From NCBI RefSeq assembly GCF_027532185.1, contig NZ_JAPZSV010000002.1:124001-188000 (forward strand): a stretch of DNA of 64,000 nucleotides. Reading direction: 5' to 3'. The notes beneath the pieces are model-generated. The model was not told where the DNA came from. It did not search any database and was given only the letters and a program-made list of their open reading frames with translations. A program made the position numbers and the translations under genes. The DNA is from Hylemonella sp. GTDB lineage: Bacteria; Pseudomonadota; Gammaproteobacteria; Burkholderiales; Burkholderiaceae_C. Of this stretch, positions 55,874 to 64,000 are shown piece after piece; positions within the stretch are counted from its first letter, which is position 1, and every line of letters starts with the position of its first letter.

Positions 55874-55879
55874 TATCAT
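55874..55879 (+). promoter_or_regulatory. Candidate -10 of the oxc promoter
   Basis: TATCAT lies 22 nt after the TTGACCGTGGTCAA box. This would put transcription start near 55886 and give a 5' leader of about 165 nt before oxc. I see no riboswitch motif in that leader. Confidence 0.6.
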
Positions 55880-56051
55880 AACCCGGCGTTACCAACCGAC
55901 CCGGCTCCACCCCTGTGCAGCCATGGAGGGCGGCAACGCTGGCACCCCGCCTGCGCGCTCCCGGGGCGCGCCTTATCCCCCGGAGCCGCAGGTATTTGCC
56001 AGCCGGGTCGCCCGACTTTCAACGACGTCCAACACCGAGAGAGACTGCACC

Positions 56052-57788
56052 ATGTCCAACGACGCCCAAACCAGAGAACTGACCGACGGTTTCCACCTCG
56101 TCATTGATGCTCTGAAACTCAACGGGATCACCAACATCTACGGCCTGCCGGGTATTCCGGTCACGGACCTGACCCGCATGATGCAAGCCGAAGGCATGCG
56201 CGTGATTTCCTTCCGCCATGAGGCCAACGCGGGCAACGCCGCGGCCATCGCCGGCTTCCTCAACGGCGCCAAGGGCATCCCCGGCGTCTGCCTGACGGTG
56301 TCGGCCCCCGGCTTCCTCAACGGCCTGGTGCCGCTGGCCAACGCGACGACCAACTGCTGGCCCATGATCCTGATCTCTGGCTCCTCCGAGCGCGAGATCG
56401 TCGACCTGCAGCAGGGCGACTACGAAGAGATGGACCAGCTGGCCATCGCCAAGCCCCTGTGCAAGGCCGCCTTCCGCGTGCTGCACGCCGAAGACATCGG
56501 TGTGGGCATTGCCCGCGCCATCCGTGCTGCCGTCTCCGGCCGCCCGGGCGGTGTCTACCTGGACCTGCCGGCCAAGCTGTTCTCGCAGACCATGGACGCG
56601 CTGGCTGGCAAGAACTCGCTGATCAAGGTGGTCGATCCGGCCCCGCGCCAGATCCCCGCCCCCGAGTCCATCGATCGCGCACTGAACCTGCTCAAGGGTG
56701 CCAAGAAGCCGCTGATCCTGCTGGGCAAGGGTGCCGCCTACGCCCAGGCCGACGCCGACATCCAGGCGCTGGTCGAGAAGACCGGCATCCCCTACCTGCC
56801 CATGTCCATGGCCAAGGGCATCCTGCCCGACACGCACCCGCAATCGGCCGCTGCCGCACGCTCCTTCGTGCTGCCCGAAGCCGACGTGGTGCTGCTGGTC
56901 GGCGCCCGCCTGAACTGGCTGCTCTCGCACGGCAAGGGCAAGACCTGGGGTGGCAAGGATCACAAGGACTGGGGTGGCCAGAAGTTCATCCAGATCGACA
57001 TCGCCTCCACCGAATTCGACAGCAACGTGCGCATCGACGCACCCATCGCCGGTGACATCGGTTCCAGCGTGGCCGCCCTGCTGGCCGGCATCGGCAACAA
57101 CTGGACCAAGCCCTCGGCTGAGTGGCTCAACGCCATCAACGAGAAGAAGACGAAGAACATCGCCAAGATGGCCGAGACCCTGGCCAAGGATCCGAAGCCG
57201 ATGAACTTCCACAGCGCCCTCAACGTGGTGCGCGACATCTTCAAGGCCCACCCCGACACCGTGATGGTCAACGAAGGCGCCAACGCGCTGGATTTCACCC
57301 GTTCCATCGTCGACATGTACAAGCCGCGCAAGCGCCTGGACGTGGGTACCTGGGGCGTGATGGGCATCGGCATGGGCTTCGCCGTGGCCGCCGCCGTCGA
57401 GACCAACCAGCGTGTCGTGGCCATCTGCGGCGACAGCGCCTTCGGTTTCTCCGGCATGGAGGTCGAGACCATCGCCCGCTACAACCTGCCTGTCTGCGTG
57501 GTGATCTTCAACAACAACGGCGTCTACCGCGGCACCGATGTGAACCCCACCGGCGGCAAGGACGTGGCCCCGACCGTGTTCGTCAAGGACTCCCGCTACG
57601 AGAAGCTCATGGAAGCCTTCGGCGGCGTGGGCGTCTACGCCCAGACCACGGCCGAGCTGCGCAAGGGCATTGAGGAAGCCCTCAAGTCCGGCAAGCCCAC
57701 CCTGATCAATGCCATCATCGACGAGACGGCCGGCACCGAGAGCGGTCGTATCACGAGCCTGAACCCCGCAGCCGCGATCAAAAAGTAA
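56052..57788 (+). CDS. oxc: Oxalyl-CoA decarboxylase
   Basis: Oxc is the thiamine-diphosphate enzyme that turns oxalyl-CoA into formyl-CoA and CO2. The 578-residue protein (O. formigenes Oxc about 568) has the N-terminal TPP domain with [12 protein letters not shown] and the catalytic Glu in [15 protein letters not shown], a central domain with [13 protein letters not shown], and the C-terminal TPP/Mg motif [33 protein letters not shown]. The ATG giving MSNDAQT was chosen. frc follows after 35 bp. The FNR-type box upstream suggests co-regulation with the transporter operon. Confidence 0.95.
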   Translation: MSNDAQTRELTDGFHLVIDALKLNGITNIYGLPGIPVTDLTRMMQAEGMRVISFRHEANAGNAAAIAGFLNGAKGIPGVCLTVSAPGFLNGLVPLANATTNCWPMILISGSSEREIVDLQQGDYEEMDQLAIAKPLCKAAFRVLHAEDIGVGIARAIRAAVSGRPGGVYLDLPAKLFSQTMDALAGKNSLIKVVDPAPRQIPAPESIDRALNLLKGAKKPLILLGKGAAYAQADADIQALVEKTGIPYLPMSMAKGILPDTHPQSAAAARSFVLPEADVVLLVGARLNWLLSHGKGKTWGGKDHKDWGGQKFIQIDIASTEFDSNVRIDAPIAGDIGSSVAALLAGIGNNWTKPSAEWLNAINEKKTKNIAKMAETLAKDPKPMNFHSALNVVRDIFKAHPDTVMVNEGANALDFTRSIVDMYKPRKRLDVGTWGVMGIGMGFAVAAAVETNQRVVAICGDSAFGFSGMEVETIARYNLPVCVVIFNNNGVYRGTDVNPTGGKDVAPTVFVKDSRYEKLMEAFGGVGVYAQTTAELRKGIEEALKSGKPTLINAIIDETAGTESGRITSLNPAAAIKK

Positions 57789-57823
57789 GTCCACAAGACT
57801 CGTTTCACCAAGGAGAAAAAACC

Positions 57824-59098
57824 ATGTCTGGAAACAAACCCCTCAAGGGCATCAAGATCATCGACTTCACGCACGTGCAAGCCGGTCCCGCCTGCACCCA
57901 GCTGCTGGCCTGGTTCGGCGCTGACGTGATCAAGGTCGAGCGCCCCGGCGCCGGTGACGTGACCCGCAGCCAGCTGCGCGACATCCCCGATGCCGACGCG
58001 CTGTACTTCACCATGCTCAACAGCAACAAGCGTTCCCTGACCCTGGACACCAAGACCAAGGAAGGCAAGGAAGTGCTGGAGAAGCTGATCAAGAAGTCCG
58101 ACGTCATGGTCGAGAACTTCGGTCCCGGCGCGCTGGACCGCATGGGCTTCACCTGGGAGTACATCCAGAAGCTCAACCCCGGCATGATCCTCGCGTCCGT
58201 CAAGGGCTTCAGCGAAGGCCACCACTACGAAGACCTCAAGGTCTACGAGAACGTGGCCCAGTGCGCCGGCGGTGCCGCCTCGACCACCGGCTGGTGGAAG
58301 GGCGAGAACGCCGTGCCGACCATCTCCGCCGCGGCCCTCGGTGACTCCAACACCGGCATGCACCTGGCCATCGGTATCCTGACCGCCATCATCGGCCGCC
58401 AGCAGACCGGCAAGGGCCAGAAGGTCGCCGTGTCCATGCAGGACGCCGTGCTCAACCTGTGCCGCGTGAAGATGCGCGACCAGCAGCGCTTGGAGAAGGT
58501 CGGCTACCTGGAAGAGTATCCCCAGTACCCGCACGAGATGGAGTACTTCAAGGACAAGGTCACCCCGCGCGGCGGCAACGCCGGCGGCGGCGGCCAGCCG
58601 GGCTGGATCCTGAAGTGCAAGGGCTGGGAGACCGACCCCAACGCCTACATCTACTTCACCATCCAGGGTCACGCCTGGGAGCCGATCTGCGACGCGCTGG
58701 GCAAGCCCGAGTGGAAGACCGACCCGGCCTACACCACCGCCAAGGCCCGCCAGCCGCACATCGAAAAGATCTTCGCCACCATCGAAGACTTCATCAAGGA
58801 CAAGACCAAGTACGAGGCCGTCGACATCTTCCGCAAGTTCGACATTCCTTGCGCTCCCGTGCTCTCCATGAAGGAACTGCTGGTGGACGAGTCGCTGCGC
58901 AAGAGCGGCTCCATCGTGGAAGTGCCGCACCCCGTGCGTGGCAGCTACTACACCGTGGGCAGCCCGATCAAGTTCTCCGACCTCAAGCCCGAGGTCACCG
59001 CTTCGCCGCTGCTGGGCCAGCACACCGACGAGGTGCTTGCCGAGTTGGGCTACAGCAAGGACCAGATCGCGGCCATGCACACCAACAAGGCCGTCTGA
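57824..59098 (+). CDS. frc: Formyl-CoA:oxalate CoA-transferase
   Basis: Frc moves CoA from formyl-CoA to oxalate, making formate and the Oxc substrate oxalyl-CoA. The 424-residue class III CoA-transferase has [29 protein letters not shown], the catalytic Asp174 in [14 protein letters not shown], and the four-glycine substrate loop in [12 protein letters not shown] that is typical of Frc. It is nearly collinear with E. coli YfdW through most of its length. It forms an operon with oxc and ends with a strong terminator. Confidence 0.95.
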   Translation: MSGNKPLKGIKIIDFTHVQAGPACTQLLAWFGADVIKVERPGAGDVTRSQLRDIPDADALYFTMLNSNKRSLTLDTKTKEGKEVLEKLIKKSDVMVENFGPGALDRMGFTWEYIQKLNPGMILASVKGFSEGHHYEDLKVYENVAQCAGGAASTTGWWKGENAVPTISAAALGDSNTGMHLAIGILTAIIGRQQTGKGQKVAVSMQDAVLNLCRVKMRDQQRLEKVGYLEEYPQYPHEMEYFKDKVTPRGGNAGGGGQPGWILKCKGWETDPNAYIYFTIQGHAWEPICDALGKPEWKTDPAYTTAKARQPHIEKIFATIEDFIKDKTKYEAVDIFRKFDIPCAPVLSMKELLVDESLRKSGSIVEVPHPVRGSYYTVGSPIKFSDLKPEVTASPLLGQHTDEVLAELGYSKDQIAAMHTNKAV

Positions 59099-59120
59099 TC
59101 TGCATGATCCGACCCTGAAA

Positions 59121-59148
59121 ACGGCGCCTTCGGGCGCCGTTTTTTTTT
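59121..59148 (+). terminator. Terminator of the oxc-frc operon
   Basis: An 8-bp stem ACGGCGCC/GGCGCCGT closed by a TTCG tetraloop is followed by eight T residues, 22 bp after the frc stop. It separates the first frc from the second. Confidence 0.95.
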
Positions 59149-59266
59149 GCCTCTCAACGCCGGCGTCGGACTTGCATAAGTGATTCAGCATGCCTATCGT
59201 GGTACGTATCAGTGCAGAACGTTAAGCGCATAAAAAACGACGATGGTTTCAGCCGGATGAAGCCCC

Positions 59267-59272
59267 TATAAT
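59267..59272 (+). promoter_or_regulatory. Candidate -10 of the second frc gene
   Basis: A consensus TATAAT lies 75 bp before the second frc start, in AT-rich DNA. No clear -35 and no TTGAC...TCAA box is visible, so this gene appears to be expressed independently of the oxc operon. Confidence 0.55.
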
Positions 59273-59347
59273 GCTCAAGTCATATAGAAGACCTGGTCTT
59301 ACTATCCATAAGAATTTTTTATTATTTAGCATCATAGGAGTTCACTC

Positions 59348-60595
59348 ATGACCAAGGCCCTCGAAGGCATCCGCATCCTCGACTTCACCCACGTGCAGTC
59401 GGGCCCGACCTGCACGCAGCTGCTCGCGTGGTTCGGCGCGGACGTGATCAAGGTGGAGAAAGCCGGCGAAGGCGACGCCACGCGTGCGCAACTGCGCGAC
59501 GTGGATGGCGCCGACAGCCTGTACTTCACCATGCTGAACCACAACAAGCGCTCCATCACACTGGACACCAAGAACCCCAAGGGTAAGGAAGTGCTGGTCA
59601 ACCTGATCAAGCAGTGCGATGTCATGGTGGAGAACTTCGCGCCGGGTGCGCTGGACCGCATGGGCTTTCCCTGGGAGAAGATCCAGGAGATCAACCCCCG
59701 CATCATCCTGGCCTCGGTCAAGGGCTTCGGCCCCGGTCCCTACGTCGACTGCAAGGTCTACGAGAATGTGGCCCAGTGCACGGGCGGCGCTGCCTCCACC
59801 ACCGGTGACCCGGACGGCATGCCCATGGTGACCGGCGCGCAGATCGGCGACAGCGGCACCGGCCTGCACCTGGCCCTGGGCATCGTGACCGCCCTGTTCC
59901 AGCGCGAAAAGACCGGCCGTGGCCAGAAGGTGCTGGCCGCCATGCAGGACGCCGTGCTCAACCTGTGCCGCGTCAAGCTGCGCGACCAGCAGCGCCTGGA
60001 GCGCACCGGCGTGCTCAAGGAGTATCCGCAATACCCCGAGATCGAGTTCGGCGAAGCCGTGCCGCGCGCGGGCAACGCCTCGGGCGGCGGCCAGCCGGGC
60101 GCTGTGCTCAAGTGCAAGGGCTGGCAGAAGGATCCCAATGCCTACATCTACTTCATCACACAGTCCAACGCCTGGCCGGCAATCTGCAAGGTGATTGGCG
60201 AGGAAGACTGGATCACCAACCCGCACTTCGCCACGCCGGCCGCCCGCCTGCCGCACCAGAAGATGATCTTCGCGCGCATCGAGGAGTGGACCAAGACCAA
60301 GACCAAGTTCGAGGCCATGGACATCCTCAACGAGTTCGACATCCCCTGCGGTCCCATCTTGTCCATGAAGGAGATCGCCGAGGACCAGTCGCTGCGTGCC
60401 ACCGGCACCATCGTCGAGGTCGACCACCCCGTGCGCGGCAAGTACCTCAGCGTGGGCAACCCCATCAAGCTCTCCGACAGCCCGACCGAAGTCACGCGCT
60501 CGCCGCTGCTGGGCGAGCACACCGAGGAAGTGCTGATGCAGATGGGCTACAGCAAGGCCCAGCTCGACGAGCTGCGCGCGGCAAAGGCCATCTGA
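59348..60595 (+). CDS. Second formyl-CoA:oxalate CoA-transferase-like protein
   Basis: This 415-residue class III CoA-transferase is clearly paralogous to the preceding frc: [27 protein letters not shown], catalytic Asp168 in [14 protein letters not shown], and [15 protein letters not shown]. The glycine loop reads [10 protein letters not shown] instead of [11 protein letters not shown], replacing one loop glycine with serine, and a 6-residue stretch after YPQYP is missing compared with its neighbour. It could be a second Frc or an acetyl-CoA:oxalate transferase of the YfdE/UctC kind. AGGAG lies before the ATG. It has its own promoter. Confidence 0.9.
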   Translation: MTKALEGIRILDFTHVQSGPTCTQLLAWFGADVIKVEKAGEGDATRAQLRDVDGADSLYFTMLNHNKRSITLDTKNPKGKEVLVNLIKQCDVMVENFAPGALDRMGFPWEKIQEINPRIILASVKGFGPGPYVDCKVYENVAQCTGGAASTTGDPDGMPMVTGAQIGDSGTGLHLALGIVTALFQREKTGRGQKVLAAMQDAVLNLCRVKLRDQQRLERTGVLKEYPQYPEIEFGEAVPRAGNASGGGQPGAVLKCKGWQKDPNAYIYFITQSNAWPAICKVIGEEDWITNPHFATPAARLPHQKMIFARIEEWTKTKTKFEAMDILNEFDIPCGPILSMKEIAEDQSLRATGTIVEVDHPVRGKYLSVGNPIKLSDSPTEVTRSPLLGEHTEEVLMQMGYSKAQLDELRAAKAI

Positions 60596-60624
60596 CCCCA
60601 TGCCTGGCGCGCCGGGCAGAGACG

Positions 60625-60653
60625 AAAAAGCCGCTGCCCTGCAGCGGCTTTTT
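60625..60653. terminator. Bidirectional terminator between frc2 and HD-GYP gene
   Basis: A perfect stem AAAAAGCCGCTGC/GCAGCGGCTTTTT with a CCT loop gives a T-run on both strands. It serves the two convergent genes. Confidence 0.93.
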
Positions 60654-60672
60654 CATGGGGCCTTGCACCCAC

Positions 60673-61947
60673 TCAGGCGTCCTCCAGGGGCGCCGGCCCC
60701 GAGTTCTCGAAGTAGTAGGCGATGCGCTGGCGCGGCCCCAGGTACTCCAGCGCGTCGGTGGGCAGGCTCGCGGGCTTGAGGCTGCGCCGGATGCCGATGT
60801 GCGGCTGGCTCTCCAGATCGAGGATCAGCGCCTCGTGCTTGGGCACCGAGGGCTCGTGCACGATGACGCGGGGTTTCAGCGGTCGCACCGAGTTGACCGA
60901 GACCACCAACGCATAGCGCCCGTCGATGAGCTGCACCACCGAACCCGGCGGGTACACCCCCATCATGCGGATGAAGGCGCTGAGCACCAGGTTGTCGAAG
61001 CGCGCCTTGTGCTGGGCGAAGAGCAGCGACAGGGCCTCATGCGGCGTCAGAGCCGTGACCAGACGCACCGGATTGCACAGGTTGTCGTAACGGTTCACCA
61101 GGGCCAGGATGCGCGCGGCCAGGCTCAGCTCGCTGGCCGGCGGCTTCATGGGAAAACCGCTGCCGTCCATCATCTCGTGGTGCTGGGCGATGGCCATCAG
61201 CGCCCCCTCGCTGAGCTGCATGCGGTTGCCGATGGCCACGCTCTTGGCCACGTGTTCCTGGTATTGCTTGAATTCCTCGATCGAGAAACCATCCTCGAAC
61301 CAGCGCACGCGCTGCGGCAGCTGCAGCTTGCCCACATCGTGCAGAAAGGCGGCCATGCCCAGGTCCACCAGATCCTGGCCGCCGAGGTTCATGGCCTTGC
61401 CCAGCAGCAGGCACATCACGGTGACGTTGACCGGATGCATGGCGGCACGCTCGCCCACACCTTCGGAGAGCAGACGGATGGCCGACTCGCCATCGCAGTT
61501 CATCTCTTCCATGTACTGGTTGACCATGGCCATGCAGCGCTCGCGCACGGCCCGCGGCTGCTCCAGCACGTCTTCCTGCACCTGGCGGTACAGCTGCTGG
61601 GCCGCACCGAAGCGTTGTTCGCAGAGCTTCAGGCTTTTCTGCTGCGCCTCGATCAGGGCGGCGCGCTGGCGGCGCAACTCGCGCTCATGCGCCTGCGCGC
61701 GGGCTGCGGACTCCGCGTCGGGGAGCGGGCGGCTTTCGTTGGCGTCATCCATCGGGGGATCGCTCTTGGCCGGCACCCAGCGCACCTGCTTGAGGCCGAG
61801 GCCACGGATCACCTCGATCTGCTTGAGCGAGCTGATCTTGAAACTGCCAGTGGGAAACGGGTGGGACATCCAGCCCAGATCAAGCTCGACATAGAGCCCG
61901 ATGCGCAAATCGGCGATATCGATCAGTTCGGTGTCGGATGGCTTCAT
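60673..61947 (-). CDS. HD-GYP domain protein with N-terminal DUF3391
   Basis: This 424-residue protein has a DUF3391-like N-terminus (IDIADLRIGLYVELDLGWMSHPF), a coiled linker, and an HD-GYP phosphodiesterase domain: His171, HDVGK (203-207), His232, HHEMMDGSGFP (256-266). The GYP triplet is GFP, a common variant. It probably degrades cyclic di-GMP; no receiver or sensor domain is attached, so input comes through DUF3391. The start giving MKPSDTE was chosen over an upstream one six codons earlier. Confidence 0.9.
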   Translation of the reverse strand: MKPSDTELIDIADLRIGLYVELDLGWMSHPFPTGSFKISSLKQIEVIRGLGLKQVRWVPAKSDPPMDDANESRPLPDAESAARAQAHERELRRQRAALIEAQQKSLKLCEQRFGAAQQLYRQVQEDVLEQPRAVRERCMAMVNQYMEEMNCDGESAIRLLSEGVGERAAMHPVNVTVMCLLLGKAMNLGGQDLVDLGMAAFLHDVGKLQLPQRVRWFEDGFSIEEFKQYQEHVAKSVAIGNRMQLSEGALMAIAQHHEMMDGSGFPMKPPASELSLAARILALVNRYDNLCNPVRLVTALTPHEALSLLFAQHKARFDNLVLSAFIRMMGVYPPGSVVQLIDGRYALVVSVNSVRPLKPRVIVHEPSVPKHEALILDLESQPHIGIRRSLKPASLPTDALEYLGPRQRIAYYFENSGPAPLEDA

Positions 61948-62004
61948 GAGTAAACGGATCTGCACCCCGACAATTCAGGTGCCTGCAGACGCCGCCGATT
62001 CTAG

Positions 62005-62024
62005 GGCATGAAATACATCATGCC
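62005..62024. promoter_or_regulatory. Inverted repeat in the HD-GYP/META intergenic region
   Basis: GGCATGA and TCATGCC are perfect inverted repeats separated by 6 bp. The 277-bp gap between the divergent genes otherwise shows no recognisable promoter or RNA. Significance is uncertain. Confidence 0.35.
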
Positions 62025-62224
62025 ACGCCCGTTGGGCATGAACATGAAGCGCTTTTGCTACAAATCCTGCAGCACCCTGCATACCGCCCTTCCATTTCAT
62101 TCAAGCCCCGGAGCATCCCTGTCCCGGCGGTGACCTACCAGCCCATCTCTGTATATCGGCCGATGCACATCAGAATGAATATCATCATGCGATGCACGCT
62201 GCTCTTCTGATCAGGAATAACCCC

Positions 62225-62956
62225 ATGCTCGATACCACCCTCCAAGCAACAGCGCGCCAGCACCTGTTAGGTGCACTGCTGATGGCGGCCCTGCTGGGCG
62301 GCTGCGCCCAGACCGCCGCACCGATCGCCGCTGCGTCGGCGGACGGTGAGACGGTGCTGCGTGCCCGCGGCCAGGAACCGTCGTGGTCCCTGGTGCTCAC
62401 CGGTGAACAGCTGCAGTGGCAGGCTGGCGAGCAGACCTTCAGCGCCCAGATGCGTCCGGCGCCCAGCGCCAGCGGCATGCGTCTGGCCGGCATGCACGAA
62501 GGCCAGATCATCGAGGTCTGGACCAAGGCCCGCATCTGCCGCGACAGCATGAGCGGCATGCCGCATCCCTATGAAGTCCTGGTGCGCCTCGACGAACGTC
62601 GCTATGCGGGCTGCGGCGGCGAGCCGGCGGCCTTGCTGCAGGGCGAGTGGCAGATCAGCGCGCTGGCCGGCGGCCTGCCCGCGGGCGCGCAGCTCACGCT
62701 GCAGTTCGACGCCCGCGGTCGCGTGAGCGGCCGTGCGGGGTGCAACCGTTACACCAGCCGCTACACGCTCAGCGGCGAAGGCCTGCGCCTCGCGCCGGGC
62801 GCCGCCACACGCATGGCCTGCGCGCCCGCACTCATGGACGTGGAGGCGCGCTACCTGCGCCAGCTCGCAGCCGTGCAGCGTTTCGACATCGGCGAGGACG
62901 GCACGCTGCAGCTCATCGGCGCACAGGACCAGCGCATCGTCGCGCGCCGGCCCTGA
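62225..62956 (+). CDS. META (DUF306) domain lipoprotein
   Basis: This 243-residue protein has a lipoprotein signal with lipobox LLGGC (residues about 24-28), a central region with WSLVLTGEQLQWQAGE and a COG3650-like section, and a C-terminal META domain including LTLQFDARGRVSGRAGCNRYTSRY and ATRMACAP with paired cysteines. Similar to HslJ-type heat-shock lipoproteins. The ATG giving MLDTTLQ, preceded by AGGAATAACCCC, was preferred to one 33 bp upstream. Function is unknown; it is probably an outer-membrane lipoprotein. Confidence 0.82.
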   Translation: MLDTTLQATARQHLLGALLMAALLGGCAQTAAPIAAASADGETVLRARGQEPSWSLVLTGEQLQWQAGEQTFSAQMRPAPSASGMRLAGMHEGQIIEVWTKARICRDSMSGMPHPYEVLVRLDERRYAGCGGEPAALLQGEWQISALAGGLPAGAQLTLQFDARGRVSGRAGCNRYTSRYTLSGEGLRLAPGAATRMACAPALMDVEARYLRQLAAVQRFDIGEDGTLQLIGAQDQRIVARRP

Positions 62957-62962
62957 ATGCCC

Positions 62963-63430
62963 TCAGGCGGCGGGCTGGCAGGCGTCAACCCACTGCCCGC
63001 CCGTGATCTCGGCCAGACGCGCGGGCGACAGGCGCACAGCGCTCGTCGTGCTGCCGGCCGCGGGCAAGACTTCGTCGTACTGCTGCAGGGCGACGTCCAG
63101 GTAGACGGGCAGCGGCTGCGCCAGGCCAAAGGGGCAGACCCCGCCCACAGGGTGACCCGTGAGCTCGGCCACCTCTTCGGGCGGCAACATGCGGCCACGC
63201 CCGAAGGCCTCCTTGAACTTGCGGTTGTCGATGCGCAAGTCCCCGGCACAGACCAGCAGCACCACACGCCCATCGCCCAGGCGAAAGGCCAGGGTCTTGG
63301 CGATGCGCCCGGGCGGCACGCCATGCGCTGCGGCTGCCAGGGCCACCGTGGCGGTGCTGGCCTCCAGCTCAATGATGGGGATGTCCAGCTGGCGGGACGC
63401 AAAGAATTCGCGGACGGACTGCAGGCTCAT
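62963..63430 (-). CDS. YbaK/EbsC family aminoacyl-tRNA deacylase
   Basis: This 155-residue protein has the YbaK/ProX fold: EASTATVALAAAAHGVPPGRIAKTLAFRLGDG with the conserved Lys, LVCAGDLRIDNRKF, and HPVGGVCPFGLAQPLPVYLD. These proteins hydrolyse mischarged tRNA (for example Cys- or Ala-tRNA-Pro). Exact specificity is not visible. It converges on the META lipoprotein gene with a 6-bp gap. Confidence 0.9.
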   Translation of the reverse strand: MSLQSVREFFASRQLDIPIIELEASTATVALAAAAHGVPPGRIAKTLAFRLGDGRVVLLVCAGDLRIDNRKFKEAFGRGRMLPPEEVAELTGHPVGGVCPFGLAQPLPVYLDVALQQYDEVLPAAGSTTSAVRLSPARLAEITGGQWVDACQPAA

Positions 63431-63504
63431 ACTCGTTTGATTCAGCGCAAAGCGTGCACTTTATCAAGCCCGGCCAGCGCCTTTGGGCGCCCTACACTAC
63501 GGCC

Positions 63505-63699
63505 ATGCGCCGTCTGACCGCCCTCCTGCTGGCCCTTGCCGTCCTGCCCGGCTGCAGCGCCCGTGCCTGGTACGAAGGGGGACGTGCCGGCGCGGAAAAC
63601 GAATGCCGCAAACTGCCCCCGGGCGGCTACGAAGACTGCATGGCCCGCGTGAACCGCCAGTCCTACGAAGACTACGACAAGGAACGCCGGCGCCAATGA
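63505..63699 (+). CDS. Small lipoprotein, 64 aa
   Basis: This short protein has a lipoprotein signal (RLTALLLALAVLPGCSA) and a small hydrophilic mature part with two cysteines (NECRKL and EDCMARV) and the pattern SYEDYDKERRRQ. The ATG was chosen to give a standard signal length. It belongs to a type of small betaproteobacterial lipoprotein I cannot name, with no function assigned. Confidence 0.7.
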   Translation: MRRLTALLLALAVLPGCSARAWYEGGRAGAENECRKLPPGGYEDCMARVNRQSYEDYDKERRRQ

Positions 63700-63754
63700 A
63701 GCGGCGACACCGCGTCGTCACACATCCAACAAAGACGCGTGTCAGAATGAGCGC

Positions 63755-64000
63755 ATGACCGAAGATCGTCCCCAGACCCTGGGCGAGGAAATCGCCAACA
63801 GCGTGAGCCACGGCGTGGCCCTGCTGGCCGCCCTGGTCGGCGCGCCCTTTCTGCTGGTGTCCGCCAGCCAGCTCAGCGCCACCAACATCGTCGGTGCCGC
63901 CGTTTTCGCGGCCACCATGATCCTGCTCTACCTCACCTCCACGCTCTACCACGCACTGCCCGTGGGTCGCGCCAAGGGCATCTTCCTCAAGCTTGACCAC
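63755..64000 (+). CDS. Hemolysin III family (YqfA/PAQR) protein, 3' truncated by window edge
   Basis: The first 82 codons are present. The start MTEDRPQTLGEEIANSVSHG is followed by a membrane segment, then LLYLTSTLYHALPVGRAKGIFLKLDH, which includes the S-x3-H motif of hemolysin III/PAQR proteins. The rest of the seven-helix protein lies outside the window. The family is named for a Bacillus haemolysin but most members have no proven toxic role. Confidence 0.9.
   Translation, partial: MTEDRPQTLGEEIANSVSHGVALLAALVGAPFLLVSASQLSATNIVGAAVFAATMILLYLTSTLYHALPVGRAKGIFLKLDH

Noticed and set aside
56019-57794. 591-codon minus-strand frame opposite oxc
   Set aside because: It is the complement of oxc codons, with no ribosome binding site or family match.

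Overview
The window is about two-thirds or more G+C, densely packed, and betaproteobacterial in character. It most likely comes from a Burkholderiales (Comamonadaceae-like) chromosome. The supporting signs are a Bug/TctC-type tripartite tricarboxylate transporter, the zapA-6S RNA order, a pobA/IclR pair, a FadH-type dienoyl-CoA reductase, and a tRNA 3' fragment that reads like betaproteobacterial tRNA-Phe. No rRNA, intact tRNA, CRISPR array or intact insertion sequence is visible.

Layout. 1-25.6 kb is mostly housekeeping and metabolic genes: the 3' end of rlhA, a divergent IclR regulator/pobA pair with a clear double operator, a short class III CoA-transferase, a YgiQ-type radical SAM protein, MgtC, a split ChrA chromate transporter, AsmA, an ArsR-SRPBCC operon with a palindromic operator, an alpha/beta-hydrolase-caspase fusion, yciH, a DnaQ-like exonuclease, an MFS carrier, fadH, a fused osmoprotectant transporter, and a bile-acid-symporter/Mpo1 pair divergent from a Crp/Fnr regulator. 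26.4-28.5 kb is a degraded integrated element of lower G+C. It holds a tyrosine-integrase remnant with an internal stop, an orphan 474-residue protein with a HEPN-like R-x4-H motif, and a 37-nt tRNA-Phe-like 3' fragment. 28.5-33.8 kb holds an aminotransferase, a lipoprotein phosphatase, an HDOD protein, endonuclease III and a solute-binding-like protein.

33.9-47.8 kb is one minus-strand, 14-gene cobalamin operon headed by a cobalamin riboswitch and btuB. It covers outer- and inner-membrane uptake (btuB, two binding proteins, btuC, btuD), corrinoid adenosylation, amidation, aminopropanol attachment and nucleotide-loop assembly. Nearly all junctions are 1-11 bp overlaps. No corrin-ring methyltransferase is present here.

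47.8-49.5 kb holds a ZapB-like gene, zapA, the 6S RNA and a TauE/SafE permease. 49.6-60.6 kb looks like an oxalate utilisation region: a formyltransferase resembling the hydrolase domain of 10-formyltetrahydrofolate dehydrogenase, a TctC-TctB-TctA transporter, a cytidylate-kinase-like/BON protein, a Crp/Fnr regulator, oxalyl-CoA decarboxylase, and two formyl-CoA:oxalate CoA-transferases. The transporter and decarboxylase genes carry matching TTGACCGYRRTCAA boxes, each 22 nt upstream of a candidate -10 hexamer. That spacing is the geometry of FNR class II activation, so the region is a plausible single regulon and the transporter a candidate oxalate importer. The window ends with an HD-GYP protein, a META lipoprotein, a YbaK deacylase, a small lipoprotein and the start of a hemolysin III gene.
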